A stretch of DNA of 64,000 bases from PALSA-505 sp036267135. GTDB lineage: Bacteria; Actinomycetota; Actinomycetes; Streptosporangiales; Streptosporangiaceae. A program made the translations under genes and the position numbers. The notes beneath the pieces are model-generated. The model was not told the origin of the DNA, did not search any database, and worked only from the letters and a program-made list of their open reading frames with translations. Positions 1-7,506 of this stretch are shown here, one piece after another; within the stretch, counting starts at the first letter, position 1, and each line of letters starts with the position of its first letter. The DNA lies in contig DATAWQ010000079.1 in the NCBI GenBank assembly GCA_036267135.1, forward strand, positions 25,183-89,182. Reading direction: 5' to 3'.

Positions 1-855
1 CGGGGCCGAGTGGTAGACCTGTGCGACGTAGTCACCGGCCGAGTAAGGGACGATCGCCTCGGGGCTGTCGAGCACCGGGTTGACGCCCTCGTTGTCCTGC
101 AGTTGGTTGCCGTCGTCGCTGACGCAGGGGCCCGGGGTGATCGGCGTCTTGCCGCCGCCGAGCGCGGTGAGCCAGAACGCCCTGGTGCCCGACGAGGACT
201 GCGGCAGGAACGGCTCGATCGGCGCGTTCTTCCCCCCGGCCTTGTCCCAGTTGACGATCTTGCACAGGAAGATGTCCCTGAGCTGGTTCAAGGTCAGGCT
301 GGCCGGGGCGTCGGTGCCGCCGCTGGCCGCGTCGCGGGTGGCCCAGGTGACCGCGTCCCCGGCGAACCGGATGAAGCAGATGCCACCCTTGGCACAGGCC
401 GGGTCGCCGGCCGCGGGCGCCCGGGACGAGCCGGCGTAGTCGACGCAGAAGTCCTTGGGGGCGGACGGGTCGGCGGTATTGGCCTCCAGCGCCGTGATGC
501 CCGCTGAGGAGCCGTCCGGCCTGGCCGTGGGCTGGCAGCCGGTCTTCGTCACGATCGAATCGCCGGGCATCCCGGTGGCCGGGTTGGTCTCGTCCCAGCT
601 GTAGAGCAGCGACGCGGCCTTCGGGTGGGCCTGGTCGTAGTCGTGGGCAAGCTGGTCGAGCAGGTATCCCATGGTGTCGGAGCCGACGCCCACGACGTCG
701 GCGGCCCGCGGGGTGAACCCGACGGGCGGGTCGGCCAGCGCGGGCCCCGCGGACGTCGCGACGGCGGCGGCCGCCGCCAGTACCAGGGCCGGGCCCGCGG
801 TGCGCAGCTTGCTGATTAACCGTCGGTTTGAACGTCTGGTTGAACGCATTGCCAT
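1..855 (-). CDS. PstS-like substrate-binding protein (partial, runs off left edge)
   Basis: The reverse strand reads open from an ATG at 855 to base 1, 285 codons without a stop. The N-terminus has basic residues, a long alanine-rich hydrophobic stretch and a likely signal cleavage after GPALA, so the product is exported. The mature part begins with VGVGSDTMGYLLDQLA, and contains LTLNQLRDIFLCKIVNW and QSSSGTRAFW; these are typical of PstS-type phosphate-binding proteins (PBP-like fold). Several cysteines suggest extracellular disulfides. A purine-rich GAGGGGG lies just before the start; a second in-frame ATG at 849 is equally possible. It probably binds phosphate or another oxyanion outside the cell. 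The C-terminal part and any pst permease genes lie outside the window. Confidence 0.8.
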   Translation of the reverse strand, partial: MAMRSTRRSNRRLISKLRTAGPALVLAAAAAVATSAGPALADPPVGFTPRAADVVGVGSDTMGYLLDQLAHDYDQAHPKAASLLYSWDETNPATGMPGDSIVTKTGCQPTARPDGSSAGITALEANTADPSAPKDFCVDYAGSSRAPAAGDPACAKGGICFIRFAGDAVTWATRDAASGGTDAPASLTLNQLRDIFLCKIVNWDKAGGKNAPIEPFLPQSSSGTRAFWLTALGGGKTPITPGPCVSDDGNQLQDNEGVNPVLDSPEAIVPYSAGDYVAQVYHSAP

Positions 856-1000
856 CGTCCCCCTCGGAAAAGAAGCGCGCGCGGCTGGACGGGGGCCGTG
901 AGCTTGTGGGCCAGCGTCGCCCGGGCGTTATGCCCAGCTTTTACCGTTAGAGGCGCTCAGCGCAATCGCTGCGTACGCTGGCGGGAGGGAGTCACGGTGG
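856..1000. promoter_or_regulatory. Divergent intergenic region, PstS-like / STAND regulator
   Basis: About 145 bases separate the two divergent starts and must hold both promoters. I see the SD-like GGGAGGGA at 983-990 for the rightward gene, but no convincing -35/-10 pair or palindrome. Confidence 0.4.
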
Positions 1001-3751
1001 GTGACGCGACCCGCGGGCGGCGAGGGGAGCGGTGGGACAGTGACCGGGGAGTCGGCTTGGGACTTCGGCGGGCTGTTACGGCTGCTCAGGAAGGAAGCCA
1101 GGCTGACCCAGGAGGAACTGGCCGAGGAGGCGGGGCTCAGCCTGCGCACCGTCCAGGACCTGGAGGGAGGCAGGCACCGGACCGCGCACAAACCCACCGC
1201 GCAGCGGCTGGCGGACGGACTGCGCCTGACCGAGCCCGCGCACGGGCTGTTCGTCAGGGCCGGGACCGGCCGGTCGCCCGTCGCCGACGTGCTGGCCGCG
1301 CGGACCGCCACCGCATCCGCGGCGGCCGTGCCGGAACCCGTCCAGGCCTTCGTGCCCAGGGAACTGCCGGCCGATGTGGCGGCGTTCACCGGCCGGATCG
1401 GCGAACTGGCCGTGCTCGATGCCCTGCTCCCCCGGGGTGAGAGGCCGCAGGGGGTGCAGGGGCGAGAGGAGCGGGAGGTGGCCGCCGGGCCTGTGGTGGT
1501 CTCGGCGGTGTCGGGCACGGCGGGCGCGGGCAAGACGGCGCTGGCGGTGCACTGGGCGCACCGGGCGGCCGGGCACTTTCCCGACGGGCAGCTCTACGTG
1601 AACCTGCGCGGCTACGACCCGGAGCAGCCCGTCCCGGCCACGGAAGCGCTCGAGGGCTTTCTGGGCGCGCTGGGCCTGCCGGGCCAGCACATCCCGCCGG
1701 GGGAAGCGGCGCGGGCGGCCAGGTACCGGTCGCTGCTGACCGGCCGGCGGGTGCTGGTGGTGCTGGACAACGCGGCCACCGAGGAACAGGTGCGGCCGCT
1801 GCTGCCCGGGAGTCCTTCGGTGATGGTCGTGGTGACGAGCCGCGACAGCCTGCCCGGCCTGGTGGCGCGGGACGGCGCACGCCGCCTGGACCTGGATCTG
1901 ATGCCCGCCGACGACGCGGTGTCGCTGCTGCGCACCCTGATCGGGGCGCGGGTGGACGCCGATCCCGCGGCCGCGCGGGAGCTGGCGGGTCTGTGCGCCC
2001 GGCTGCCGCTGGCGTTGCGGGTGGCCGCGGAACTGGCCGCCAGCCATCAGGACCGGCCGCTGGCCGACCTGGTCGCCGAACTCGCCGACGAGGACGGCCG
2101 GCTGGACTGGCTGGACGCCGGCGGAGATCCGCGCGGCGCGGTGGCCAGCGTGCTGTCCTGGTCCGGCCGGCACCTGTCCGCCGACGCCACCGGGCTGTTC
2201 CGGCGGCTCGGCCTGCACCCGGGCCAGGACTGGGACCGGTACGCCGCCGCCGCACTGGCCGGCACCACGCTCGGCCGGGCCGGGCCGCTGCTGGCCACGC
2301 TGGCCCGCACGCACCTGATCCAGCCGGCCGACCGGGCACCCGGTCGTTACGGCATGCACGACCTGCTGCGCGCCTACGCCGCCGGGCAGGCCGCCGAGCA
2401 CGACGGCGAAGAAGCCGGGCGAGCGGCCCTGACCAGGCTGTTCGACTACTACCTGGCGGCCTGCATCGCCGCGATGGACCGGCTCGCGCTGGACGAAGCC
2501 CAGCACCGGCCCGCTCCCCCGCCGGTCAGCACGCCGGTACCCGAGTTCGCCGACCCGGCCGCCGCCCGCGCCTGGCTGGACGCCGAGCTGGCCACGCTGG
2601 TGGCGGTGGCCGCGCACACCGCGGAGCACGGCTGGCCGGAGCATACGGTCCGGCTGGCCCGCGCCCTGCAGCGGTACCTGGACGGGGTGCCCGACAGCGC
2701 CGGCCTGGCCATCTGCGGGCACGCGCTGCAGGCCGCGCGCGCCTGCGGCGACCGGGGCGGCCAGGCGAGCACGCTCACCATCCTGGGCGTGATCTACGGC
2801 CGCCAGGGGCGCTACCCGGAGGCCACCGAGTGCCACCAGGAGGCGCTGGCCCTGGCCAGGGAGACCGGCGACCAGCTGACCCAGGGGTGGGCGCTGGGCA
2901 ACCTGGCCCTCATCCACGAGCAGCAGGGCCGGTACCCGCAGGCCGCCAGCCACAACCGGCAGGCGCTGGCCATCTACCGCGCGCTCGGCGACACCACGGG
3001 CGAGGCGATCACCGTGTCCAACCTGGGCCTGGTGTGCCTGCGGCAGGGCCGCTACCCGCAGGCCGCCAGGCACATGCGGCAGGCGATCGGGCTGTACCGC
3101 CGGATCGGCCACCGCTTCGGCGAGGTCATCGCGCTGACCAACCTCGGCGAGGTGAGCTACCGCCAGGGCAACGGCGAGCAGGCCGCCGAGCATCAGCTCG
3201 CGGCGCTGGCGCTGGCGCGCGAGCTGGGCAGCCGACGGGTGGAAGCCTGGGCGCTGACCAGGCTGGCCAAGGTCAGGGGCCGCCAGGGACGGCAGGACGA
3301 GGCGGCCGACGGCCACCGGCGGGCGCTGGATCTGTTCCGCGAGGTCGGCGACCGCGACGGCGAGGCCGAGGCGCTGAACGGCACGGGCGAGACGCAACTG
3401 GCCAGCGGCCAGATCGACCGGGCCCGGGCCAGTCACCACGCCGCGCTGCTGCTCACCCGCCAGACCGGGGACCGGCACGAGCAGGCCAGGGCGCTGATCC
3501 AGCTCGGCCGGATCTACCAGCGGCAGGGCCAGCCCGACCGGGCCGGACGGCATCTGCGCGAGGCACTCGGCCTGTACCGCGAGGTCGGCGACCCCCGCGG
3601 CGAGGCCGAGGCCCTGGGCCTGGCCGAAGCGCTGGGCACGCCCGAAGCGCTAGGCACGCCCGAAGCGCTGGGCACGGCCCAGGCGCTGGGCACGCCCGAA
3701 GCACTGGGCGCGGCCGGCGACGGCGCCCAGGCCGAACCCGTCTCCGGCTAG
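1001..3751 (+). CDS. HTH-NB-ARC-TPR (STAND) transcriptional regulator
   Basis: A predicted 916-residue cytoplasmic regulator. An XRE-type helix-turn-helix occupies about residues 20-85 (LTQEELAEEAGLSLRTVQDL). An NB-ARC ATPase follows, with Walker A GTAGAGKT near residue 172 and a Walker B-like RVLVVLDN near 250. The C-terminal third holds six or seven tetratricopeptide repeats (units such as GRYPEATECHQEALALA). This is the AfsR-like STAND layout of actinomycete pathway regulators, without a SARP domain. Family knowledge suggests ATP-dependent oligomerisation after ligand or partner binding. The extreme C-terminus is a run of LGTPEA-like hexapeptides from an 18 bp minisatellite. A GTG at 1040 with GAGGGGAG ten bases upstream is a good alternative start, giving 903 residues. 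The target genes are unknown. Confidence 0.88.
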   Translation: MTRPAGGEGSGGTVTGESAWDFGGLLRLLRKEARLTQEELAEEAGLSLRTVQDLEGGRHRTAHKPTAQRLADGLRLTEPAHGLFVRAGTGRSPVADVLAARTATASAAAVPEPVQAFVPRELPADVAAFTGRIGELAVLDALLPRGERPQGVQGREEREVAAGPVVVSAVSGTAGAGKTALAVHWAHRAAGHFPDGQLYVNLRGYDPEQPVPATEALEGFLGALGLPGQHIPPGEAARAARYRSLLTGRRVLVVLDNAATEEQVRPLLPGSPSVMVVVTSRDSLPGLVARDGARRLDLDLMPADDAVSLLRTLIGARVDADPAAARELAGLCARLPLALRVAAELAASHQDRPLADLVAELADEDGRLDWLDAGGDPRGAVASVLSWSGRHLSADATGLFRRLGLHPGQDWDRYAAAALAGTTLGRAGPLLATLARTHLIQPADRAPGRYGMHDLLRAYAAGQAAEHDGEEAGRAALTRLFDYYLAACIAAMDRLALDEAQHRPAPPPVSTPVPEFADPAAARAWLDAELATLVAVAAHTAEHGWPEHTVRLARALQRYLDGVPDSAGLAICGHALQAARACGDRGGQASTLTILGVIYGRQGRYPEATECHQEALALARETGDQLTQGWALGNLALIHEQQGRYPQAASHNRQALAIYRALGDTTGEAITVSNLGLVCLRQGRYPQAARHMRQAIGLYRRIGHRFGEVIALTNLGEVSYRQGNGEQAAEHQLAALALARELGSRRVEAWALTRLAKVRGRQGRQDEAADGHRRALDLFREVGDRDGEAEALNGTGETQLASGQIDRARASHHAALLLTRQTGDRHEQARALIQLGRIYQRQGQPDRAGRHLREALGLYREVGDPRGEAEALGLAEALGTPEALGTPEALGTAQALGTPEALGAAGDGAQAEPVSG
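3620..3715 (+). repeat. 18 bp in-frame minisatellite in STAND gene
   Basis: Roughly five tandem 18 bp units (core GAAGCGCTGGGCACGCCC) encode repeated EALGTP residues at the regulator's C-terminus. Units differ by a few bases. The repeat keeps frame, so unit gain or loss would only change tail length. Confidence 0.85.
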
Positions 3752-4071
3752 GTCGTGGCCTGGCCGCGTTCGAGCACACGCTCGGCGGCCAGGAACGCCG
3801 GGTCGCGCCCGGCGGCGAACTGGGACGGCGTCAGCACCGGCACGCGGATGTCCGGCGCGATCCCGGTGACGTCGTAGCCGCGCCCGGCCGGGTTGAGGTA
3901 CTCCTCGTCCGGCAGGCCGAACCACCAGCCGTTGGGCAGCTCCCTGGTGAGGATGTCGGAGAACACGCCCTGGGTGTTCTCGCCGATCAGGACCGGCCGG
4001 GGCGTGCGCTGCAGCATGGCCTGGATCATGCCTTCGATGCTGCCGTCCGGGCCCGGCCGGCCGGAATCCGG
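3748..4071 (-). pseudogene. S41-family peptidase remnant (C-terminal fragment)
   Basis: This short frame encodes about 108 residues after an in-frame TAG at 4072-4074. It contains PRPVLIGENTQGVFSDIL, LPNGWWFGLPDEEYLNP and GIAPDIRVPVLTPSQF, followed by GRDPAFLAAERVLE. These match the last third of S41 (C-terminal processing/tricorn-core-like) peptidases, which are normally 350-500 residues. The PDZ and N-terminal catalytic parts are absent, and the next gene begins on the other strand at 4125. It is best read as a decayed gene. Its TAG and the TAG of the STAND gene overlap in a single CTAG at 3748-3751. The first ATG in the fragment is at 4029. Confidence 0.7.
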
Positions 4072-4124
4072 CTAGTTACCGGAACTACGGTGGGGGTAGC
4101 ACCACCGATCTTGAGGAGTGACGT

Positions 4125-5042
4125 GTGCCAGCTTTGACGGTGCCCAGGATCGCGCTGGGCTGCGGCAACTTCGGTGGTATCGGCTCGGTGCACGCCCTGT
4201 TCGGCCAGGGGCAGACCGAGGACGAGGCGCGTGCGCTGATGGACGCGGCCTGGCAGGCCGGGATCACGCACTTCGACACGGCGGACGCCTACGGCGGCGG
4301 CAGCAGCGAACGCTGGATCGGCCGCTGGATGGCCGCCCGCGGGGTCCGGCCCACGCTGACCACCAAGACGTTCAACCCGATGTCGCCCGGGGCCGGCGGC
4401 GGGCTGCGACCGGAGCGGATCGAGCGCCAGCTCGCCACCAGCCTGGAACGGCTCGGCACCGGCCAGGTCGAGCTCTACCTGGCCCACGACTTCGACCCGG
4501 ACGTCCCCATCGGCGAGTCGTTCGGCGCGTTCGAGCAGGCCCAGTCCGGCGGGCTGATCGGCGCCTACGGCGTCAGCAACTTCGGCGCCGGGCCGCTCGC
4601 CGACGCGCTGGCGGCCGGGCAGCCGCGCGCCGTCCAGAACAGCTACTCGCTGCTCGACCGCCGGGACGAAGCCGGCCTGATCCCGCTGTGCGCCGAGCGC
4701 GAGGTCGCCTACCTGGCCTTCGGCCCGCTGGCCGGCGGGTGGCTCACCGGCAAGTACCGCCGCGGCGAACCGTACCCGGCCGGATCGCGGATGACCCAGC
4801 GCCCCGGGCCCTACGAGGAGCTGGTGTCCGGGGCGACGTTCGACACGCTGGACCGGCTGGCGGCGCTGGCCGCGGGGCGCGGCACCTCGATGGCCGGGCT
4901 CGCGCTGGCCTGGCTGGTGGCCGACCCGCGGGTGAGCCAGATCGTGGTCGGCCCGGCCCGTCCCGAGCACCTCGGCGCGCTCAGCGAGGCGCTGGCCCAC
5001 CCGCTGACCAGGCAGGAAGCCGAACAGGTGGCCGGCCGATGA
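4125..5042 (+). CDS. Aldo/keto reductase family protein
   Basis: A 305-residue (alpha/beta)8 NADPH-dependent oxidoreductase of the AKR superfamily. The catalytic tyrosine lies in FDTADAYGGG, the lysine in TTKTF and the histidine in LYLAHDFDPD. The cofactor-binding end includes VSQIVVGPARPEHL. The GTG start is chosen because GAGGAG sits six bases upstream (4113-4118); no better upstream start exists. The stop overlaps the next gene's ATG (ATGA), so the two are translationally coupled and probably act on related carbonyl or hydroxy-amino substrates. The substrate cannot be named from sequence. Confidence 0.88.
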   Translation: MPALTVPRIALGCGNFGGIGSVHALFGQGQTEDEARALMDAAWQAGITHFDTADAYGGGSSERWIGRWMAARGVRPTLTTKTFNPMSPGAGGGLRPERIERQLATSLERLGTGQVELYLAHDFDPDVPIGESFGAFEQAQSGGLIGAYGVSNFGAGPLADALAAGQPRAVQNSYSLLDRRDEAGLIPLCAEREVAYLAFGPLAGGWLTGKYRRGEPYPAGSRMTQRPGPYEELVSGATFDTLDRLAALAAGRGTSMAGLALAWLVADPRVSQIVVGPARPEHLGALSEALAHPLTRQEAEQVAGR

Positions 5043-5986
5043 TCGAACTGGCCGAGATCGAGGCGGCGCGGGACCGCATCGCGGGCGCGGCGGTGCGCAC
5101 GCCACTGCTGCGGCTGCAGGCCGGCGACGGGCCAGCCGAGATCTACGTCAAGCTGGAGAACCTGCAGCCGATCAACTCGTTCAAGATCCGCGGCGCGGTC
5201 AACGCGGTCCGGCAGGCGCCCGCCGCGCTGCGGTCGAAGGGGCTGGTCACGGCCAGCGCCGGGAACATGGCCCAAGGCGTGGCCTGGACCGCGCGCTCGT
5301 TCGGCGTGCCGGCCACGATCGTGGTGCCCGAGCAGGCGCCGCAGGCCAAGCTGGCCGCGATCGAGCGGCTCGGCGGCCGGGTGATCAAGCGGCCCTACGA
5401 CGACTGGTGGAACGTGATCGTCGAGGGCCGGGCTGACGACATCGAGGGGCTGTTCGTGCACCCGGTCACCGATCCCGCGGTGATGGCGGGCAACGGCACC
5501 ATAGGGCTGGAGATACTCCAGGACCTGCCGGACCCGGACGCGGTCGTGATCCCGTACGGCGGCGGCGGGCTGACCTGCGGCATCGCCAGCGCGATCAAGG
5601 CGCTGCGGCCGGCCACCCGGATCGTCACCGCCGAGCCGGAGGGCGGCGCCGCCTTCGCCGCGGCGCTGGCCGCCGGGGAGCCGGCCACGGTGGACTTCCG
5701 CGCTTCGTTCGTGGACGGCGCCGGCAGCCGCCGCGTGCTCGACAGCATGTGGCCCCAGGTGCGGCCGCTGGTCGACTGGGCCGTGTCGGTCCCGGTGCCC
5801 CAGGTCGCGGCCGCGATCCGCACGCTGGCCGAGCGCGCGCGGGTGATCGCCGAGGGCGCGGGCGCGCTGGCCATCGCCGCGGCCCTGTCCGGCCAGGCCG
5901 GACCGGGGAAGGTGGTGTGCGTGGTCTCCGGCGGGAACCTCGATCTTGGGCTGCTGTCCAGCATCCTGAACGGTGGCCACGGATAA
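5039..5986 (+). CDS. PLP-dependent threonine/serine dehydratase-like protein
   Basis: A 315-residue fold-type II PLP enzyme. The Schiff-base lysine is in NSFKIRGA, the phosphate-binding glycine loop is PYGGGGLTCG, and SAGNMAQGVAW matches the asparagine loop of threonine dehydratase, serine racemase and diaminopropionate-type enzymes. The C-terminal regulatory ACT domain of biosynthetic IlvA is missing, so this is the catabolic or racemase-like short form. Such enzymes deaminate L-threonine or L-serine to 2-oxo acids, or act on related hydroxyamino acids. The ATG overlaps the upstream aldo/keto reductase stop by four bases. The last codons (LNGGHG) lie inside a TGAACGGTGGCCAC repeat copy. Confidence 0.87.
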   Translation: MIELAEIEAARDRIAGAAVRTPLLRLQAGDGPAEIYVKLENLQPINSFKIRGAVNAVRQAPAALRSKGLVTASAGNMAQGVAWTARSFGVPATIVVPEQAPQAKLAAIERLGGRVIKRPYDDWWNVIVEGRADDIEGLFVHPVTDPAVMAGNGTIGLEILQDLPDPDAVVIPYGGGGLTCGIASAIKALRPATRIVTAEPEGGAAFAAALAAGEPATVDFRASFVDGAGSRRVLDSMWPQVRPLVDWAVSVPVPQVAAAIRTLAERARVIAEGAGALAIAAALSGQAGPGKVVCVVSGGNLDLGLLSSILNGGHG

Positions 5987-6098
5987 GGCTTGGTCAAGCC
6001 GGCGTTTCGGTGACCGCCCCGGATCCGGGGCTGGGCCTGTGGGTCCGGTGACCGGTGACCCCGGGCTGAGCTGGGTGTCCGAGGTGGCCACCGTTCAG
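5966..6098. repeat. 133 bp segment bounded by 15 bp inverted repeats
   Basis: CTGAACGGTGGCCAC at 5966-5980 is perfectly inverted at 6084-6098. The interior contains a small GGCTTG-GT-CAAGCC hairpin (5987-6000) that could end transcription of the dehydratase gene. The arms belong to a dispersed family found at other gene boundaries in the window. Confidence 0.75.
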
Positions 6099-6160
6099 TA
6101 AAGAAGTCGCGGCCAAGGTGCGGGCCGGGTCTGCCTTGCTGGTTACTTTCCGTACGGGTA

Positions 6161-6189
6161 TTGACACATTCGCGTTACCGGTTTACGGT
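6161..6189 (+). promoter_or_regulatory. Vegetative-type promoter of the chitinase gene
   Basis: TTGACA at 6161-6166, a 17 bp spacer and TACGGT at 6184-6189 match the major sigma factor consensus closely. Transcription would start near 6196, immediately before the palindrome at 6201-6215. Confidence 0.7.
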
Positions 6190-6200
6190 GAGGAAACTTA

Positions 6201-6215
6201 TAGGAAACTTTCCTA
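6201..6215. promoter_or_regulatory. Palindromic operator upstream of chitinase
   Basis: TAGGAAACTTTCCTA is a 7 bp perfect inverted repeat around one central base, just downstream of the predicted transcription start. A partial copy (AGGAAACTTA) precedes it at 6191-6200. The position fits a repressor site controlling polysaccharide hydrolase expression. The binding protein is unknown. Confidence 0.65.
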
Positions 6216-6241
6216 ATAGTTGGGAAGGGTGGAGCCCTCCT

Positions 6242-7447
6242 ATGCCCCGCGCAGTACGGCTAATCTCCTGCACCTCCGCGATTCTGCTGGCCGGCGGCCT
6301 GAGCACCGGTCTAACGGCCGCCCAGCCGGCCGCCGCGGCCGTCACCTGGCCCGCACACGTCTTTGCCCCCTACGTAGACACCGGCCTCAGCAACACCACG
6401 CTCACCACCGTCGCGGCGGACTACGGCACCCAGTTCTTCACGCTGGCCTTCGTGGACGGCGGCGGCTGCCAGTGGTCGCTGCCGAACCAGTCGGGCTGGC
6501 AGTCCCAGATCTCCGCGCTGCAGGCCGAGGGCGGTGACGTGAGCATCTCCTTCGGCGGGTACACCGTCGATTCCGACAGCGACGACCTGGGCGCGCAGTG
6601 CTCCTCGGCCGGCGCCATGGCCGCGCAGGTCGAGTCCGTGGTCACCACGCTCAACGTGACCCACCTCGACTTCGACATCGAGTCCAACGAGGAGACGAAC
6701 ACGGCGGACGTCACGCTGACCGCGCAGGCGCTGGCCCAGGTCCGGTCCTGGGCCAGCGGCAACGGGACGCCGCTGTCGATCTCCTACACGCTGCCGGTGC
6801 TGCCGACCGGGCTGACCTCCGACGGCCTCAACGTGCTGAACGCGGCCGTGTCCAACGGGTTCACGCCCAACGTGGTCAACATCATGACCATGGACTACGG
6901 CAGCTCGGGCACGGAGATGGGCAGCGCCGCGAACCAGGCGCTGGACGCCACGGCCAGCCAGATCGAGTCGGTGTTCGGCATCTCGTCGGGCCAGGCCTAC
7001 GGCATGCTCGGCAACACCCCGATGATCGGGCAGAACGACACCCCCGGCGAGATCTTCACGCTGGCCGACGCCGCCACGGTGGAGTCGTACGCGGCGCAGC
7101 AGAGCATTGCCATGCTGACGTTCTGGGCCGAGGGCCGGGACAACGGCGGCTGCCCGGGCCAGACCTCGGCCTCTTCCACCTGCAGCGGCCTGAGCCAGAG
7201 CAGCGGCGCCTTCACCACGGCCTTCCAGGCGTTCACCTCCGGCGGTGGCGGCGGCTCTCCTCCCCCGCCGCCGCCTCCGCCACCGCCGCCACCCGGCGGC
7301 TGCCAGACCGCCTGGAGCAGTTCCGGCACCTACACCTCGGGTGACCAGGTCTCTTACAACGGCGACAACTGGACCGCGAACCAGTGGAACTACGACGAGG
7401 TGCCCGGCGGGCCCTCGGGCGCCTGGAACAACGACGGCTCCTGCTGA
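6242..7447 (+). CDS. Secreted GH18 chitinase with C-terminal CBM5/12
   Basis: A 401-residue exported glycoside hydrolase. A signal peptide spans about residues 1-38 (cleavage after QPAAAA). The GH18 barrel contains HLDFDIES, the DxDxE catalytic signature with Glu as the acid/base, and a later MTMDYG strand. A glycine/proline linker (GGGGGSPPPP...) leads to a final ~48-residue chitin-binding module of CBM5/12 type (AWSSSGTYTSGDQVSYNGDN, GAWNNDGSC). It should hydrolyse beta-1,4 GlcNAc bonds of chitin outside the cell. The start at 6242 is chosen because GGAG lies seven bases upstream and the signal peptide follows directly. The first Asp of the extended DxxDxDxE motif is replaced, as in some GH18 subgroups. 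Confidence 0.92.
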   Translation: MPRAVRLISCTSAILLAGGLSTGLTAAQPAAAAVTWPAHVFAPYVDTGLSNTTLTTVAADYGTQFFTLAFVDGGGCQWSLPNQSGWQSQISALQAEGGDVSISFGGYTVDSDSDDLGAQCSSAGAMAAQVESVVTTLNVTHLDFDIESNEETNTADVTLTAQALAQVRSWASGNGTPLSISYTLPVLPTGLTSDGLNVLNAAVSNGFTPNVVNIMTMDYGSSGTEMGSAANQALDATASQIESVFGISSGQAYGMLGNTPMIGQNDTPGEIFTLADAATVESYAAQQSIAMLTFWAEGRDNGGCPGQTSASSTCSGLSQSSGAFTTAFQAFTSGGGGGSPPPPPPPPPPPPGGCQTAWSSSGTYTSGDQVSYNGDNWTANQWNYDEVPGGPSGAWNNDGSC

Positions 7448-7470
7448 CGCCTGACCGCACACCATGAGCC

Positions 7471-7502
7471 AAGGGCCGCGCGAGCCTGGACGCGCGGCCC
7501 TT
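7471..7502. terminator. Bidirectional terminator hairpin
   Basis: A 12 bp perfect stem (AAGGGCCGCGCG at 7471-7482, complement at 7491-7502) with an 8-base loop lies between the convergent chitinase and peptidase genes. A T-rich TTCCTCTT stretch begins at the end of the right arm. Confidence 0.75.
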
Positions 7503-7506
7503 CCTC

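Noticed and set aside
1076..3553. Long reverse-strand open frame of about 825 codons opposite the STAND gene
   Set aside because: It is proline/glycine/glutamine-rich with no domain likeness and arises from GC-rich codon bias of the clear forward gene.
5039..5986. Biosynthetic threonine deaminase IlvA
   Set aside because: The regulatory C-terminal domain is missing and no branched-chain amino acid gene is near, so a general dehydratase call is safer.
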